This document shows positions 45,923 through 56,500 of a stretch of DNA of 64,000 bases, piece by piece (the stretch's first letter is position 1; every line of letters begins with the position of its first letter). The notes below the pieces were generated by a model, which was not told the DNA's origin, searched no databases, and was given only the letters and a program-made list of their open reading frames with translations. The position numbers and the translations under genes were made by a program. The stretch is from assembly GCF_027460265.1 (NCBI RefSeq), contig NZ_JAPZBC010000001.1, positions 186,001 to 250,000 of the forward strand. Direction: 5' to 3'. The DNA comes from Streptomyces sp. WMMC940. Lineage in GTDB: Bacteria; Actinomycetota; Actinomycetes; Streptomycetales; Streptomycetaceae.

Positions 45923-46669
45923 TCAGGCGTTCGACTCCGGGCGTGATCGGTGGTCGCGCGTACTGATCACCGGAGCCTGCGCAGACGGGGCGGCGAGACG
46001 GTACCCGACTCCGCGGACCACCTCGATGAGGGCGGACGTCCGCAGTTTGGAACGCAGTGAAGCCACATGTACCTCGAGAGTGCGCTCCGCGCCCTCCCAA
46101 CGGCTCTCCCACACCTCGCTGATGATCTGCTCCCTACGGAAGACGACGCCGGGCCGCTGTGCCAGCAGAGCCAGGAGGTCGAACTCCTTGCGGGTCAGAT
46201 GCACCGCTGTACCGGCCACGCTCACCCGGCGGGCGGTCAGCTCTATTCGTACGGTGCCGAAGCGCAGATCGCTCCTCTTCCTCGCCTCACCGTCACTCGG
46301 TGGGGCGGTCCTCCGACTGACGGCATGGATACGTGCGATGAGTTCCCTGGTGTTGTACGGCTTCACGACGTAGTCGTCGGCTCCGCGGTTGAGGCCGTGT
46401 ATCCGGGACCGAACGTCGGAGCGTGCCGTGACCATGATCACCGGAGTGCTGGACCATCTTCGGATCCTGCCGCACACCTCGTAGCCGTCCTGGTCGGGCA
46501 GACCCAGGTCGAGCAGGATGACGTCGAAGGGGGCGACGTCGTTCGACAGCAGTGTCCGCATGGCCTTTTCGCCGGTGGAGGCGTGGACCACCTCGAATCC
46601 GTGATGGGTGAGGATCGCGGACACTGCGGTGGCGACATGGTGGTCGTCCTCGACAAGCAGCAGTCTCAT
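45923..46669 (-). CDS. OmpR/PhoB-family response regulator
   Basis: 248-aa two-component regulator: receiver domain 1-118 with acidic pocket E7/D8/D9 region (LLVEDDHH), phospho-acceptor D54 (VILLDLGLPD) and the VKPYN lysine. The winged-helix DNA-binding domain runs about 135-228 (ELTARRVSVAGTAVHLTRKEFDLLALL...RTLEVHVASLRSKL...GVGYRL). ATG at 46669 follows GGGAGCC. No histidine kinase gene is adjacent, so it is an orphan or pairs elsewhere; the solute-binding lipoprotein upstream on the same strand could be a target. Confidence 0.94.
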   Translation of the reverse strand: MRLLLVEDDHHVATAVSAILTHHGFEVVHASTGEKAMRTLLSNDVAPFDVILLDLGLPDQDGYEVCGRIRRWSSTPVIMVTARSDVRSRIHGLNRGADDYVVKPYNTRELIARIHAVSRRTAPPSDGEARKRSDLRFGTVRIELTARRVSVAGTAVHLTRKEFDLLALLAQRPGVVFRREQIISEVWESRWEGAERTLEVHVASLRSKLRTSALIEVVRGVGYRLAAPSAQAPVISTRDHRSRPESNA

Positions 46670-46939
46670 CCCGGCTCCCTGGCATTTGTCAGTCGTTCGG
46701 CGATGCAGTGGGGCGAATTCACTCCGACTTCGCGTGCCGCGTCAAGGCGTCATCCGAATCGCGGACACTTCTACTGACTGGCCAACAGTTCCGTTCCCAT
46801 CTACCGAAGGGTAGTTGTCGTGGCCCGGCCGGATGGATGCCGATGGGTCGGCTGACGGTCCTCAAATCCGGCTCAGGTCCATGACGTCGCCCCCGTGGCG
46901 TCACCACAGAGATCGAGGGTCGCGTGCGACTCGTTGCGG

Positions 46940-47827
46940 TCAGGGGTAGTTCTCGAGCGGTGGAGGCTCTCTGTACGAGGAACCCGACCGGCCCAGGGTC
47001 GCGAGAAAAGCCTCCTTGATGTCGCCGTTGTCGCGATGGACTTCGAGCGCGTCGTTCACGGCATCCCTCAGAGCCTGGTCACCCTTCTTCATGCCGATCC
47101 CGTAGGGTTCCTTCGTGAACGGCGCACCCACGACCCGAATCTTCAGCAGATGCTGAGCGGCATAACCCAAGAGAATCGCATCATCCGTGGTGACCGCATC
47201 GACCTTCTCGTCAAGCAGTTGACGCACACACTCGGGATAACTCTGGAGTTCGACCGCCGTGGCACCATAGTTCGGCTTCTTGATCTCCTGGAGGGAAGTG
47301 GACCCGCTCACCGAGCAGACCTTCTTGCCCTGGACAGCCTGGGGGCCGTCGATCTGCATCTCCGTCATCCGGACCAGCAGATCCGCGCCTGCCATGTGGT
47401 ACGGACCCGCGAAGTCCACCTTCTTCATGCGCTCGGCGCTCATGGTGTACGTGCCGACGTAGAGGTCGACGTCGCCTCGGGCGATGGCGCGCTCCCGGGC
47501 GTCGGAGCGGACCGTCCTGAACTCGATCTGGTCGGCAGAGAACCCAAGATCGGCTGCAACCATCCTGGCGACCTCGATATCGAATCCGGATCGATTTCCG
47601 TCTGCATCCACAGAGGCAAGAAACGGCTGGTCGTCCTTGGAGCCGATGACAATCTTGCCCGCCCTCTTGGCGCGTTCGAAAACGGGAGAATCAATCGTCA
47701 CTTCCGGAGTGACCGGGTATGCGGGCAGCCCTGACGCATGGCTGCCGGTATCGCCATCAAATCCACACGAAGAGGTAGTCGGCAAGATGCAAAGAATTCC
47801 CACAGCAACTGATTTACGATACCGCAT
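46940..47827 (-). CDS. Glutamate/polar amino-acid-type ABC transporter substrate-binding lipoprotein
   Basis: 295-aa lipoprotein, lipobox TSSC with C21, then a type-3 family solute-binding domain. The start is KIVIGSKDDQPFLASVDADG...GFDIEVARMVAADLGF, then DLYVGTYTMSAERMKKVDFAGPY and DAVTTDDAILLGYA, and near the end GIGMKKGDQALRDAVNDAL. These match GluB-like glutamate binders. No permease or ATPase genes lie nearby, so it may work with a distant transporter or as a sensor input. The 5' part uses more A/T-ending codons than its neighbours, hinting at acquisition. ATG at 47827 has GAAGGG upstream. Confidence 0.88.
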   Translation of the reverse strand: MRYRKSVAVGILCILPTTSSCGFDGDTGSHASGLPAYPVTPEVTIDSPVFERAKRAGKIVIGSKDDQPFLASVDADGNRSGFDIEVARMVAADLGFSADQIEFRTVRSDARERAIARGDVDLYVGTYTMSAERMKKVDFAGPYHMAGADLLVRMTEMQIDGPQAVQGKKVCSVSGSTSLQEIKKPNYGATAVELQSYPECVRQLLDEKVDAVTTDDAILLGYAAQHLLKIRVVGAPFTKEPYGIGMKKGDQALRDAVNDALEVHRDNGDIKEAFLATLGRSGSSYREPPPLENYP

Positions 47828-48541
47828 ATGTACACCCTTCGACCGATTGCTGGACGAGAACGTGCGACCGGGATCGCGTCATCGGCGCTCCCGGTACGGT
47901 TATGGCATGGCGTTCGCAGGGGCATTGCCTGCACCGCCCCTCTTCGGATTCTTCTGGGCCATGCGGTGCCGGCCCGGCTTCCCCCCTCGACTCGTTGATG
48001 CGGCCTCATGCGTGCAGCACACCCACTTGGCCGGGGAAACGGAATCCCTGCACGTCCGCGGTGGTAGCCGCACGATACTGACGCGAGGCGCAGCACCTCG
48101 CACATCTGAGGGAAACTTGAGGATCTCGTCCGCTGCGGTGGTGCAGCTGATCATTGGGCATTTCCAGCGCGGCCGGATCGGGCGCCGCAGGCAACGCAGG
48201 TGGGTGGCACGCGCGAACTTCCGTGTGGGTGAAGGAGGAGCCCGGTCCCAACCCGTCGGCATAGGTTCCCGGTCGGGGCCCTGTCGCGCCGCGCTCGCCC
48301 CGGAGCATGACCAGGCCGAGTGGGTGACGATGCCCGTCGTCGCTCCGGAAGGGTGCGCCGGGGCGGAGACTTCCGCCCTACTGCGTGCGTTGCTCGCGCG
48401 GATGCGACTGCGCACCGCGGTGCCCGGTGTCCGCCTCACCGGGCTGCCGGGCGCCCGCCCCCGGTCGGGTGGCGAGGGGACTTGGACGGGTCCGCGTGTC
48501 GAGGTCGCCCTGGGGAACTCCCTTGGGGCTCGGTACCTCCG
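47828..48541. other. Gene-poor interval (714 bp)
   Basis: Open frames exist on both strands, but none has a recognisable domain or good start. Base composition at the left end (47830-48130) is less GC-rich than the surroundings. Nothing supportable was found. Confidence 0.35.
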
Positions 48542-51250
48542 TCATCCTGCGTCGGACAGTGGTTGTTCGGCCCAGATGACCTTGCCATCGGAGGTGTAGC
48601 GGGTCCCCCAGCGCTCCGCGAACTGGGCCACGAGGAACAGCCCGCGGCCGCCCTCGTCCATGGTCGCCGCATGGCGCAGGTGCGGTGCGGTGCTGCTGGA
48701 GTCGGCCACCTCGCAGATCAGCGTACGGTCCCGGACGAGCCGCAGTCTGATGGGCCCGGAGGTGTAGCGGATGGCGTTGGTGATGAGCTCGCTGAGGATC
48801 AGCTCGGTGGTGAAGACCAGGTCGTCCAATCCCCACGCCCCCAGCTTCTCCGTCACGGCCTCCCGCATCGAGGAGACGGCCGCGGGATCTTCGGGCACGT
48901 CCCAGTCGGCGACCCGTTCCCGGTCCAGCACTCTGGTGCGGGCCACGAGCAGTGCTATGTCGTCGCTCGGCCGATCGGGAAGCAGCGCGTCCAGTACCAC
49001 GCCGCAGGTCCCCTCCGGGGTGGGCGGGGCGGCGGCCAGCGCCTCGCGCAGCATCCTCAGTCCCTCATCGATGTCCCGTTCGCGGTTCTCGATGAGGCCG
49101 TCGGTGAACAGCACCAGCCGGCTGCCCTCGGGCAGCAGCCGTTCCGCGGTCTCGAAGGGCAGCCCTCCCAGCCCGAGCGGTGGCGCCGCGGGCAGCTCGG
49201 GGAACTCGATACTGCCGTCAGGCTGGACGAGGGCGGGCTCGAGGTGCCCGGCGCGTGCCATCACACATCCCCGGGAGATGGGGTCGTAGATCATGTAGAG
49301 GCAGGTGGCACCCGTGATGGCCGGTCGCCCGCTGTCGCCGGACTCCTCGTGGTCGATCCGGGTGACCAGCTCGTCCAGATGCCACAGCAGCTCGTCCGGT
49401 GACAGATCGAGGGCGGCGAAGTTGTGGACCGCGGTGCGCAGCCGGCCCATCGTCGCGGCCGCGTGCAGACCATGTCCGACGACATCGCCGACGATCATGG
49501 CGACCCGGGCCCCCGAGAGCTGGATGACGTCGAACCAGTCACCGCCGACGCCGCCCATGCCCGCGTGGGCGGGCAGATAGCGGTGGGCGACCTCGACGGC
49601 CGAGTGTCCGGGCAGCACGCTGGGCAACAGACTGCGCTGGAGCGTGACGGCCATGGTGTGCTCGCGCGTGTAGCGCCTGGCGTTGTCGATGGCCAGCGCG
49701 GCGCGGGCGACGAGCTCCTCGGCGAGGGACACGTCTCCGTCGTCGAACGACTTGGGCTTCCCGGATCGCCAGAACGTGACCACGCCGAGGACCTCGCCCC
49801 TGGCCAGCAGCGGGACGCTGATCATGGAATGCAGTCCGTAGTGCACCATCTTGCGGGCTCGCGCCGGATCCTGCTCCTGCCAGCCCGCGAAGGTCGTCAT
49901 ATCGGCCTCGAGGATCGCCCGACCGCTGCGGAAGCCCGTGGCCTGGGGAGTGGCGGGGACGAAATCGATCAAGGAGTCCAGCGGGTAGATCGGGGGATTG
50001 CTCCGAACGCCGGAGACGGCGATGCGTCGCATCGGATAGCCGTCCGCACCGGCCCTGACCGGGGCCTCGCCGCGCAGGACCTGGTCCAGCAGGTCCACTG
50101 TCGCGAAGTCGGCGAACTGCGGCACCGCGAAGTCCGTCAGCTCCTCGGCGGTCCGTACCACGTCGAGGGTGCTGCCGATCCTCAGGCCGGCGTCGTAGAG
50201 GAGCCTGAGGCGCGAGTGCGCCATGTCGGCCCTACCGGAGAGCTCCTGCAGCTCGGTCGTGTCGCGAAGCGTCGCCACGCTGCCGAGCGTCCAGCCGTCC
50301 CGGCTCGTCGAGCGCTGGTTGACCGCCAGCATCCGGTCACCGGCCAGGTGCACCTCGTCGGTGGCCGTCCGCCCCGACCTCAGCAGTTCGTCCATGCTGA
50401 GCGTGATTCCGAGGTCGGACACCGGCCGTCCCTCGGCGTCCGGGGGCAGGCCCAGCAGCCGGCGCGCCTCGTCATTGGCGAGTACCAGCCGGCGGTTGCC
50501 GTCGACGACGATCACCCCTTCGCGCACGGCGTGCAGAACGGCGTCGTGGTGGTCGTACATCCGGGACAGCTCGGTCGGTCCCAGGCCGTGCGTCTGCCGT
50601 CGCAGCCGCCTGCTGATCAGGGCCGTGCCGCCGGTGGCGAGGACGAGGGCGGATCCGGCCGCGCCGAGCACCACGGGCAGCTGCTGGTTCGCCGTGCCGC
50701 TGACGTTCTCGACGGTGACCCCGGAGGTGACGGTACCGATGACGGTGCCGTCGGTGTCGACGACCGGCACGATCGCCTGCACCAGGGGCCCGATGGTGCC
50801 GGTGATCCACTCGATGACCACCGCCCCACCGAGAGCGGGCTGGATGTTGCCGACGAAGCGGTTGCCTATGCGGTCGGGAAGCGGGTGGGTGTAGCGGATC
50901 GCGTCCGTGTTCGTCACGACGACGAAGTCGACACCGGTGGCCTTGCGCACGGCCTCCGCACGTGGCTGCAGCAACTCGGTCGGGTCGGGGCTCTTCAGGG
51001 CCTGCCGAGTGCCGGGCGACTGAGCAAACGTTTCAGCAACCGCGAGGGACCTGTCACGTGCCGCCGCTTCCGCGTCGCTGCGTGACTGAAGCAGCAGGGC
51101 CACGACGGCCGCCACGACGAGAAGCACCACGACGGCTATCTGAAGAACGAACACCTGGCTGGCTACGGTGCGCATGCGTGGAGTGCTGAGCAGCCGTCCA
51201 CGGGAAGCGCCGACCGCGAGACTCTCGGGCCGGTCGCGATGACCAAACAT
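48542..51250 (-). CDS. Multidomain sensor SpoIIE-type phosphatase with HATPase domain
   Basis: 902-aa membrane signalling protein. A first TM (VFVLQIAVVVLLVVAAVVALLL) is followed by an extracytoplasmic Cache-like sensor (about 50-170) and a second TM (VVLGAAGSALVLATGG). Next come a PAS domain (MYDHHDAVLHAVREGVIVVDGNRRL), a GAF domain (about 355-510) and a PP2C/SpoIIE phosphatase (VGGDWFDVIQLSG, VGDVVGHGLHAAATM, RAGHLEPAL, LFTDGLIE, DDIALLVAR). A C-terminal HATPase (TELILSELITNAIRYTSGP, EGGRGLFLV) ends it. Phosphatase and kinase-like modules in one chain suggest control of an anti-anti-sigma factor. ATG at 51250 was chosen; GTGs just upstream are possible. Confidence 0.92.
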   Translation of the reverse strand: MFGHRDRPESLAVGASRGRLLSTPRMRTVASQVFVLQIAVVVLLVVAAVVALLLQSRSDAEAAARDRSLAVAETFAQSPGTRQALKSPDPTELLQPRAEAVRKATGVDFVVVTNTDAIRYTHPLPDRIGNRFVGNIQPALGGAVVIEWITGTIGPLVQAIVPVVDTDGTVIGTVTSGVTVENVSGTANQQLPVVLGAAGSALVLATGGTALISRRLRRQTHGLGPTELSRMYDHHDAVLHAVREGVIVVDGNRRLVLANDEARRLLGLPPDAEGRPVSDLGITLSMDELLRSGRTATDEVHLAGDRMLAVNQRSTSRDGWTLGSVATLRDTTELQELSGRADMAHSRLRLLYDAGLRIGSTLDVVRTAEELTDFAVPQFADFATVDLLDQVLRGEAPVRAGADGYPMRRIAVSGVRSNPPIYPLDSLIDFVPATPQATGFRSGRAILEADMTTFAGWQEQDPARARKMVHYGLHSMISVPLLARGEVLGVVTFWRSGKPKSFDDGDVSLAEELVARAALAIDNARRYTREHTMAVTLQRSLLPSVLPGHSAVEVAHRYLPAHAGMGGVGGDWFDVIQLSGARVAMIVGDVVGHGLHAAATMGRLRTAVHNFAALDLSPDELLWHLDELVTRIDHEESGDSGRPAITGATCLYMIYDPISRGCVMARAGHLEPALVQPDGSIEFPELPAAPPLGLGGLPFETAERLLPEGSRLVLFTDGLIENRERDIDEGLRMLREALAAAPPTPEGTCGVVLDALLPDRPSDDIALLVARTRVLDRERVADWDVPEDPAAVSSMREAVTEKLGAWGLDDLVFTTELILSELITNAIRYTSGPIRLRLVRDRTLICEVADSSSTAPHLRHAATMDEGGRGLFLVAQFAERWGTRYTSDGKVIWAEQPLSDAG

Positions 51251-51569
51251 GTCTTCACCAGCCACTCCCTCATTCTCCACTGATATCGCGCTCAATAGCG
51301 AGATACGCGGAAAATCAGGACCGGAGCGTGGCCGGGCACGGCCACTGCCGGGGCTCCAGGGCACGTCTGAAGTGCGGAAACGGGCCTTGCCCTCCCCTGT
51401 GCCGCCGTGCCCCGGTCGATCACCGGCCACGCGCTCCGGGCGGCGGCTCCCGGTGCCCCGGCGGCACGGGTCCGGCCGCGCCAGGCGGCCGGGCCGGGTC
51501 CGCGATGCCGACTGCACGGTCGTCCAGGCCGCCCGCACCCCGCTTCTGTCCTTCTCGACGGTGATGGGC

Positions 51570-51950
51570 ACCTTCCGTTGTCGACGCACGAGGTGGTCGA
51601 GGCTCCACTGCCGAAGTGAAGGTGCCGCGGGCATCGACGAGACCCGGCGGGGCAAGACGACGTGGGAACAGGACCACAAGTCCGGCAAGCGGCACCCGCC
51701 CCGGGATCGACGGCGCATCGTACTCGTCGACGCGCTGGGCTACGGCGGACTGCTCGGCCCTTCCCTGCCGTCCAGCTCGCCGACAAGTCGCGCTCCACGG
51801 CGAGGCGCCGCGCCACCGCCGAGATCCGCGGCCGACGTGGACGCGCCAGTGGCCCGGAGTGGAAGAAGAGGCGCGCCTGCTGCGCGACCGCGAGGACCTC
51901 GCCGACAAGCAGTTCGCGGGCCTGAACAGGTGGCGGAGCGGCCGGCGAGC
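51570..51950 (+). pseudogene. ISL3-family transposase remnant
   Basis: Forward-strand fragments match an ISL3-type transposase: GIDETRRGKTTWEQDHKSGK (about 51630-51690), VDALGYGGLLGPSLPSS (about 51728-51780) and LLRDREDLADKQFAGLNRW (about 51880-51935). In intact copies these are GiDE.RRGr..W......G, .fvDl.G..GLLGqveGRT, and al.K.pEnLtd.Q...L. The intervening frames are shifted and no terminal repeats were found. The rest of 51251-52021 contains no other gene. Confidence 0.6.
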
Positions 51951-51980
51951 CGGACAGCGCGGGTCTCGCGACACGACGGA

Positions 51981-52014
51981 TGTTCCGGGGCCGACGGTTG
52001 CCGGCCCCGGAACA
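51981..52014 (-). terminator. Strong hairpin terminator
   Basis: Perfect 13-bp arms TGTTCCGGGGCCG (51981-51993) and CGGCCCCGGAACA (52002-52014) with an 8-nt loop. It starts 8 nt past the stop of the reverse-strand gene ending at 52022, the expected place for termination of the secreted-peptide/membrane-protein pair. Confidence 0.75.
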
Positions 52015-52021
52015 CCGCTGC

Positions 52022-52387
52022 TCAGCGCCCGGCGGAACCGCCGAGGCGCTTGATCTTCTCGAATGGGTAGGCCCCTACGCTCACCACGACCAGCCCGTAG
52101 ACCGCGAAGGCCACGAGTCCCCAGGTGGAGACCGACTTGCCACCCCCGCTCAGGATGACGCTGCCGATCGGCACCAGCGCAGCGAAGCTCAGCGCGGCGG
52201 CCCCGGTGCACCAGAACGCCACCAAGCCGTCAGCCCGCTTCCGCAGGGCGGGATCGGACTTCACCGCTGCAGGGACCTCGTACCCGTCAGCCCTGTCGCA
52301 GACCCTGCCCCGATAACCGACTCGGGCAGCCAGCAGACTGACCACGCCCAGCAGGAGAAAGCAGCCGAAGATGAAGATGTAGGCCAT
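52022..52387 (-). CDS. Small membrane protein, candidate immunity partner
   Basis: 121-aa protein with three predicted helices: IFIFGCFLLLGVVSLLAARV, LVAFWCTGAAALSFAALVPIGSVIL and WGLVAFAVYGLVVVSVGAY. A conserved-looking loop lies between the first two (GYRGRVCDRADGYEVPAAVKS). The loop and helix spacing recall SdpI-type immunity membrane proteins, but the resemblance is weak. It lies directly downstream of a gene for an exported peptide (22 bp gap) and just before a strong terminator, so the two form an isolated operon. Confidence 0.65.
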   Translation of the reverse strand: MAYIFIFGCFLLLGVVSLLAARVGYRGRVCDRADGYEVPAAVKSDPALRKRADGLVAFWCTGAAALSFAALVPIGSVILSGGGKSVSTWGLVAFAVYGLVVVSVGAYPFEKIKRLGGSAGR

Positions 52388-52409
52388 GCCCGCCCCATTC
52401 GTCGTGTCC

Positions 52410-52913
52410 CTAGCGGATGTACTTGATGATGAAGGCGATCGTCATGTTGATGGCCTTGTTCTTGACCCAGCCCGGCAGGAACTTCCAGACGACACCGCCG
52501 ATCTCACCGCCCAGGCAGCCGATGACGGCGTTCCGGACGTAGGTCTTCTTGCTGGACGCCTTGCCCGCCGCGATGTCGCTGAGCACCGACGTCGGGATAC
52601 TGGCGAGAGTCCCCTTCGCACACCATGCCGCAGCGCCGATGGCGGCTGCGGCGATCGGGAAGGCGAAGCCCTTGGTCTTCATGCCCTTCTCGATCTCGGC
52701 GAGAGCCTCGGGGCCCATCTCCTTCTCGATGAACTCGCGCTGCTCCTGCGTGAGCGCCGGAGCCTTCGAGTCGGACCCGACAGTCACGGCGCCGGCCGTC
52801 CCCCGGGCGCCGTCGGCCGCCGTGGCGGCGGGAGCCACCGTGACGAGCAGAGCGCCACTGGTCACAGCCGCGATCCCGGCCAGCGATATACGGCGCATCG
52901 TGGTCTTGCGCAT
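52410..52913 (-). CDS. Secreted protein with hydrophobic two-Cys C-terminal domain, candidate peptide toxin
   Basis: 167-aa exported protein. It has a Sec signal peptide (MRRISLAGIAAVTSGALLVT, cleavage around APAATAADG) and an acidic linker (LTQEQREFIEKEMGPEAL). A C-terminal domain of about 85 residues carries a Gly/Ala-rich hydrophobic segment, two cysteines (C98, C133) and a cationic amphipathic end (FLPGWVKNKAINMTIAFIIK). The layout resembles SdpC-like or other processed antimicrobial peptides, with the neighbouring membrane protein as immunity. This function is inferred. ATG at 52913 is preferred to the second at 52898. Confidence 0.65.
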   Translation of the reverse strand: MRKTTMRRISLAGIAAVTSGALLVTVAPAATAADGARGTAGAVTVGSDSKAPALTQEQREFIEKEMGPEALAEIEKGMKTKGFAFPIAAAAIGAAAWCAKGTLASIPTSVLSDIAAGKASSKKTYVRNAVIGCLGGEIGGVVWKFLPGWVKNKAINMTIAFIIKYIR

Positions 52914-53534
52914 CGTTGAATCAATTCCCCATTGGTCGACACCCCGTCCCCAGGTCAAGGAGACGGGCCCGTGACCATCCCCCTCACAGGGAAGATGATC
53001 ACGAAGCCCGACCCTGACATCCTGCAATGGAACAGTAAAGAACGATCTTGCATGACAAGACTCACGGCTCCCCTCCGGAACCCCCCGGCCTGATTCGGCG
53101 TCAGCTCCCCACGGGACACGAGCGAGAAGAGTGGTACCGCCGTCCTCCCCCGGGCACCTCCGGGCAAAGCCGTCGAAGGCGGCGGTTGGCCGGCGCCGGT
53201 GGCACGCGGCGGCTGTGGTGGGCTGCGCGAGCGGCCCGGACTCGACCTCGAACAGAGCCTTCGGCGGGGCGGCCCCAGCCGCCGGCGCAGGTACCGTAGT
53301 GATCTCTCTTCGGTCCGCATCCGTACGGCCGACTGAGGCCGACGGTGGGCTCGTTCCAGAAACATGGGTGGCCGAGGGCTGGGAACGGCAGGGCCGAGAC
53401 GAAGTACACCCCGACCCAACGGAGGCCGGTGGCCCACTCCGTGTGCACGACGCGGGGCAGGACCGCCGTCAGGGTGTGGCCACGGCGGCGCTCGCGGCGG
53501 CGGGGTTCCGCGGGAAGCACTGACGCACCGCGGC
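52914..53534. other. Gene-poor interval (621 bp)
   Basis: No supported gene. One reverse-strand frame (near 53300-53450) has a natural-looking aromatic stretch, but no start, ribosome binding site or family match. Confidence 0.3.
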
Positions 53535-56500
53535 TCAGAGCAGGGCGGTGGCCTCCTCGAGCCCCAGAACGCCGCCCTCGGCGCGCGCCGCCTCGAACGC
53601 CGTGTCCCCGAGCACGGCGCGTGCGGACTCCTCCGCCAGCCGCCGGTTCTCCCGCTCGAAGGAACTGAGGAAGTGGCCGGGCGGCAGCAGTCCCTCGTAC
53701 GCGCCGACCAGCCGGGCCGCGCGTAGCGCCCGGTCCTCGCCGCCGAGCCCGATCAGCGCCCGCGCCGCGGTGAGCAGCTGGGAGGCCGAGAGCTGCGGGC
53801 TGACCATCATGGACAGTGGGGTGCAACCGAGCTGCAACGCGCGGCGGCAGCGGGCCAGGGCGTCCTCGAACTCGCCGTCGAGCACGTCCACACAGCCCAG
53901 GACACCGTGGGCCAGCCCCTCGAACACGGCGAGCGTCTCGGTGCGGAAGTCGTCCAGCAGCGCATTGAGATGGCCGCGTGCCTCGGCGGTGCGACCGGTC
54001 CTGGCCAGCCGGAGCGCCAGGATCAGACGGGCGGCGATCACACCCTCGTAGCCGCTCTCGGGACCCGCGGCGAGCACCTCGCGCAGGATCGTCTCGGCTT
54101 CGGCCCCGCGGCCCGTCTCGTCGAGCACGGCGGCGAGCCGCGCCTGCAGCAGCGAGACCTGGCTCTGCGCACCGAGGACGGCCGCACGGTCGATTGCCCG
54201 GCGGAAGTCCTCCGCGGCCGCTTCGTAGGCCCCGCTGCGCTCATGGGCCTCGCCGCGGGCGGACAGCGCCTCGGCCGCACCCCAGGCATCGCCGAGCCGT
54301 TCGAAGATCTTCAGACTGCGGTCCGCGTCGCGGCGTGCGTCGCCCGCCCACAGGGTGCGGTTGGCCAACGCGTTGGCCCGCACCTGGAGCGCTGCCGCCA
54401 ACTCCCAGTCGCAGCCCGTCTCCTCCGCCGTGCGGACGGTCGTGTCGAGGACCTCCAGCACGCGTTCGCCGTCACCGGCGATGAGGACGGCGAAGAACCA
54501 CAGCGAGGCGGGGAAGCGACATGCCTGCGGCAGACCGGGGTGGTAGGCCTCGGTCACGCGATCCAGCCAGCGGCGGCGCTCCGGCGTCATCCACTCCTCG
54601 ATCGCGTGGTCCATGTTGACCATCCGCACCAGCCGGACCTGTCTGCGCGCCTCCGTGAGCAGCTCCGGCCGCAGCGGCGGAGGGGTGTCCGTGCAGCGCT
54701 CCGTCAGCGGCGGGGCGGGGACGACGGGATGCGCGAACGGGTCGGGCCCCAGGGCGGAGACGGCGTCCGTCCAGTGGCGGGCCTCGCCGCGCAGATCCCT
54801 CAGCTGCCAGTACCAGGCGAGTGAGAGCACCAGGCTGAGCCCCTCGTGCTCGTCCCGGGCGGCGACCGCGTGCCGCAGCGCGGTCCGCAGGTTCTCGTGT
54901 TCCAGCTGCAGCCGGGCAAGAGCGGCGCGCTGACCCGCCCCGCGCAGCCGGGGCTCGAGGTTCCGGGCCAGCTCCCGGTAGTGCACCAGATGTCGGCGCT
55001 CGGCGGCTTCCCGCTCCGCGGCATCGTCGAGCCGCTCTCCCGCGTACTCGGCGACGGTCTCCAGCAGCCGGTACCGCATTCCGCCGTCCGCGCCGGGCAC
55101 GGCGACGACCAGCGACTTGTCCACCAGCGCCCCCAGAAGGGTGGCGACATCCGGTTCCGTGTGACGCTCGCTGGTGGGGTCGGCCGGGTCGGCGCAGACC
55201 GATTCCGCCGCGGTGAGGTCGCACTCGCCGGCGAAGACCGAGAGGCGGCGCAGAACGGCGCGTTCCGGGAGGTCGAGGAGGTCCCAGGACCAGTCGACGA
55301 CCGCGCGAAGGGTCTGCTGGCGCGGCAGCACGGTCCGCGCGCCGGTGTTGAGCAGACGGAACCGGTCGTCGAGGCGGTCGGCGATCTGGGGGGCCGTGAG
55401 CATCCGCAGCCGCGCGGCCGCGAGTTCGACGGCGAGCGGAAGCCCGTCGAGACGGCGGCAGATCTCCGCGCATGCCGACGCGGTCGCCTCGTCGGCGTCG
55501 ATGCGGAAGTCGGGGCGCGCGGCCGCGCCCCGGTCGGCGAGCAGGCGCAGCGCCACCGGGATGGGTAGCGGTCCCACGGGCCGCACCAACTCCCCCGGCA
55601 CGCCGAGCGGCTCCCGGCTGGTCGCCAGAACCGTGAGCCCGGGGCAGCGCTCCAGCAGCCGCTCGGCGAGTGCGGCCGCCGCCTCCACGACGTGCTCGCA
55701 GTTGTCCAGGAGCAGCAGCATGCGCCGCCGCGCGCAGTGCTCGACGAGCCGCACGAAGGCGTCGCCGCTCTGCCGCTCGCCGCCCGCCCGGAGCTCCTCC
55801 GCGCCTGCGCCCCGCAGCACGGTCTCGCGTCCTCCGAGCGCGTTGAGCACCGCCTCCGGGACGGACCCCGGGTCCTCCACGGGTGCGAGTTCGGCGAGCC
55901 AGACGCCGTCAGGCCAGGGCCGGTCGGGGTCCGCCGCGGCCCGCTCGGCCGCCTCCTGCGACAGCCGCGTCTTGCCGGAGCCGCCCGCTCCCACGAGCGT
56001 GACGAGGCGGAACCGGGCCAGATCGTCACGGATGGCCCGCAGATCGGGCTCGCGCCCCACGAAGCTGTTGAGCCTGGCGCGCAGGTTCCCGGGCGGCGGA
56101 GTGCCGGGTGATGTGTCGGCCGCCGGGGAGGCCGACGGGGAGGCCGACGGGGAAGTGCCGCCCGCCTCGTACGGGTACGGGCGCAGCAGTTCCTCGTGCA
56201 GCGCGCGCAGGCCCGGCCCCGGGTCCGTGCCCAGGCGGTCGGCGAGAACACGGCGCACCTCCTCGTACGCGGCGAGCGCCTGCGCGGTGCGGCCGGCGTC
56301 CCGCAGCGCGGTGATCCGCAGCTCCTGGAGCCGTTCGTCGAGCGGATGCGCGGCGCACGACTCCGCGAGCTCCGCGAGGGCCTCCTCCGCCCTGCCGCCG
56401 ATCGCGAGCACTGCGGTCAGCCGGGTGCGTTGGGCATCGAGCCGTCGCGTCTCCCAGCGGGCGGCCTCCGCGAGGCGCCCCGGCAAATCCGCCAGAACCG

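Noticed and set aside
53101..53534. Reverse-strand frame with a natural-looking aromatic stretch before the AfsR-like gene end
   Set aside because: No start codon with a ribosome binding site and no recognisable family; it continues as a shadow of the AfsR-like gene.
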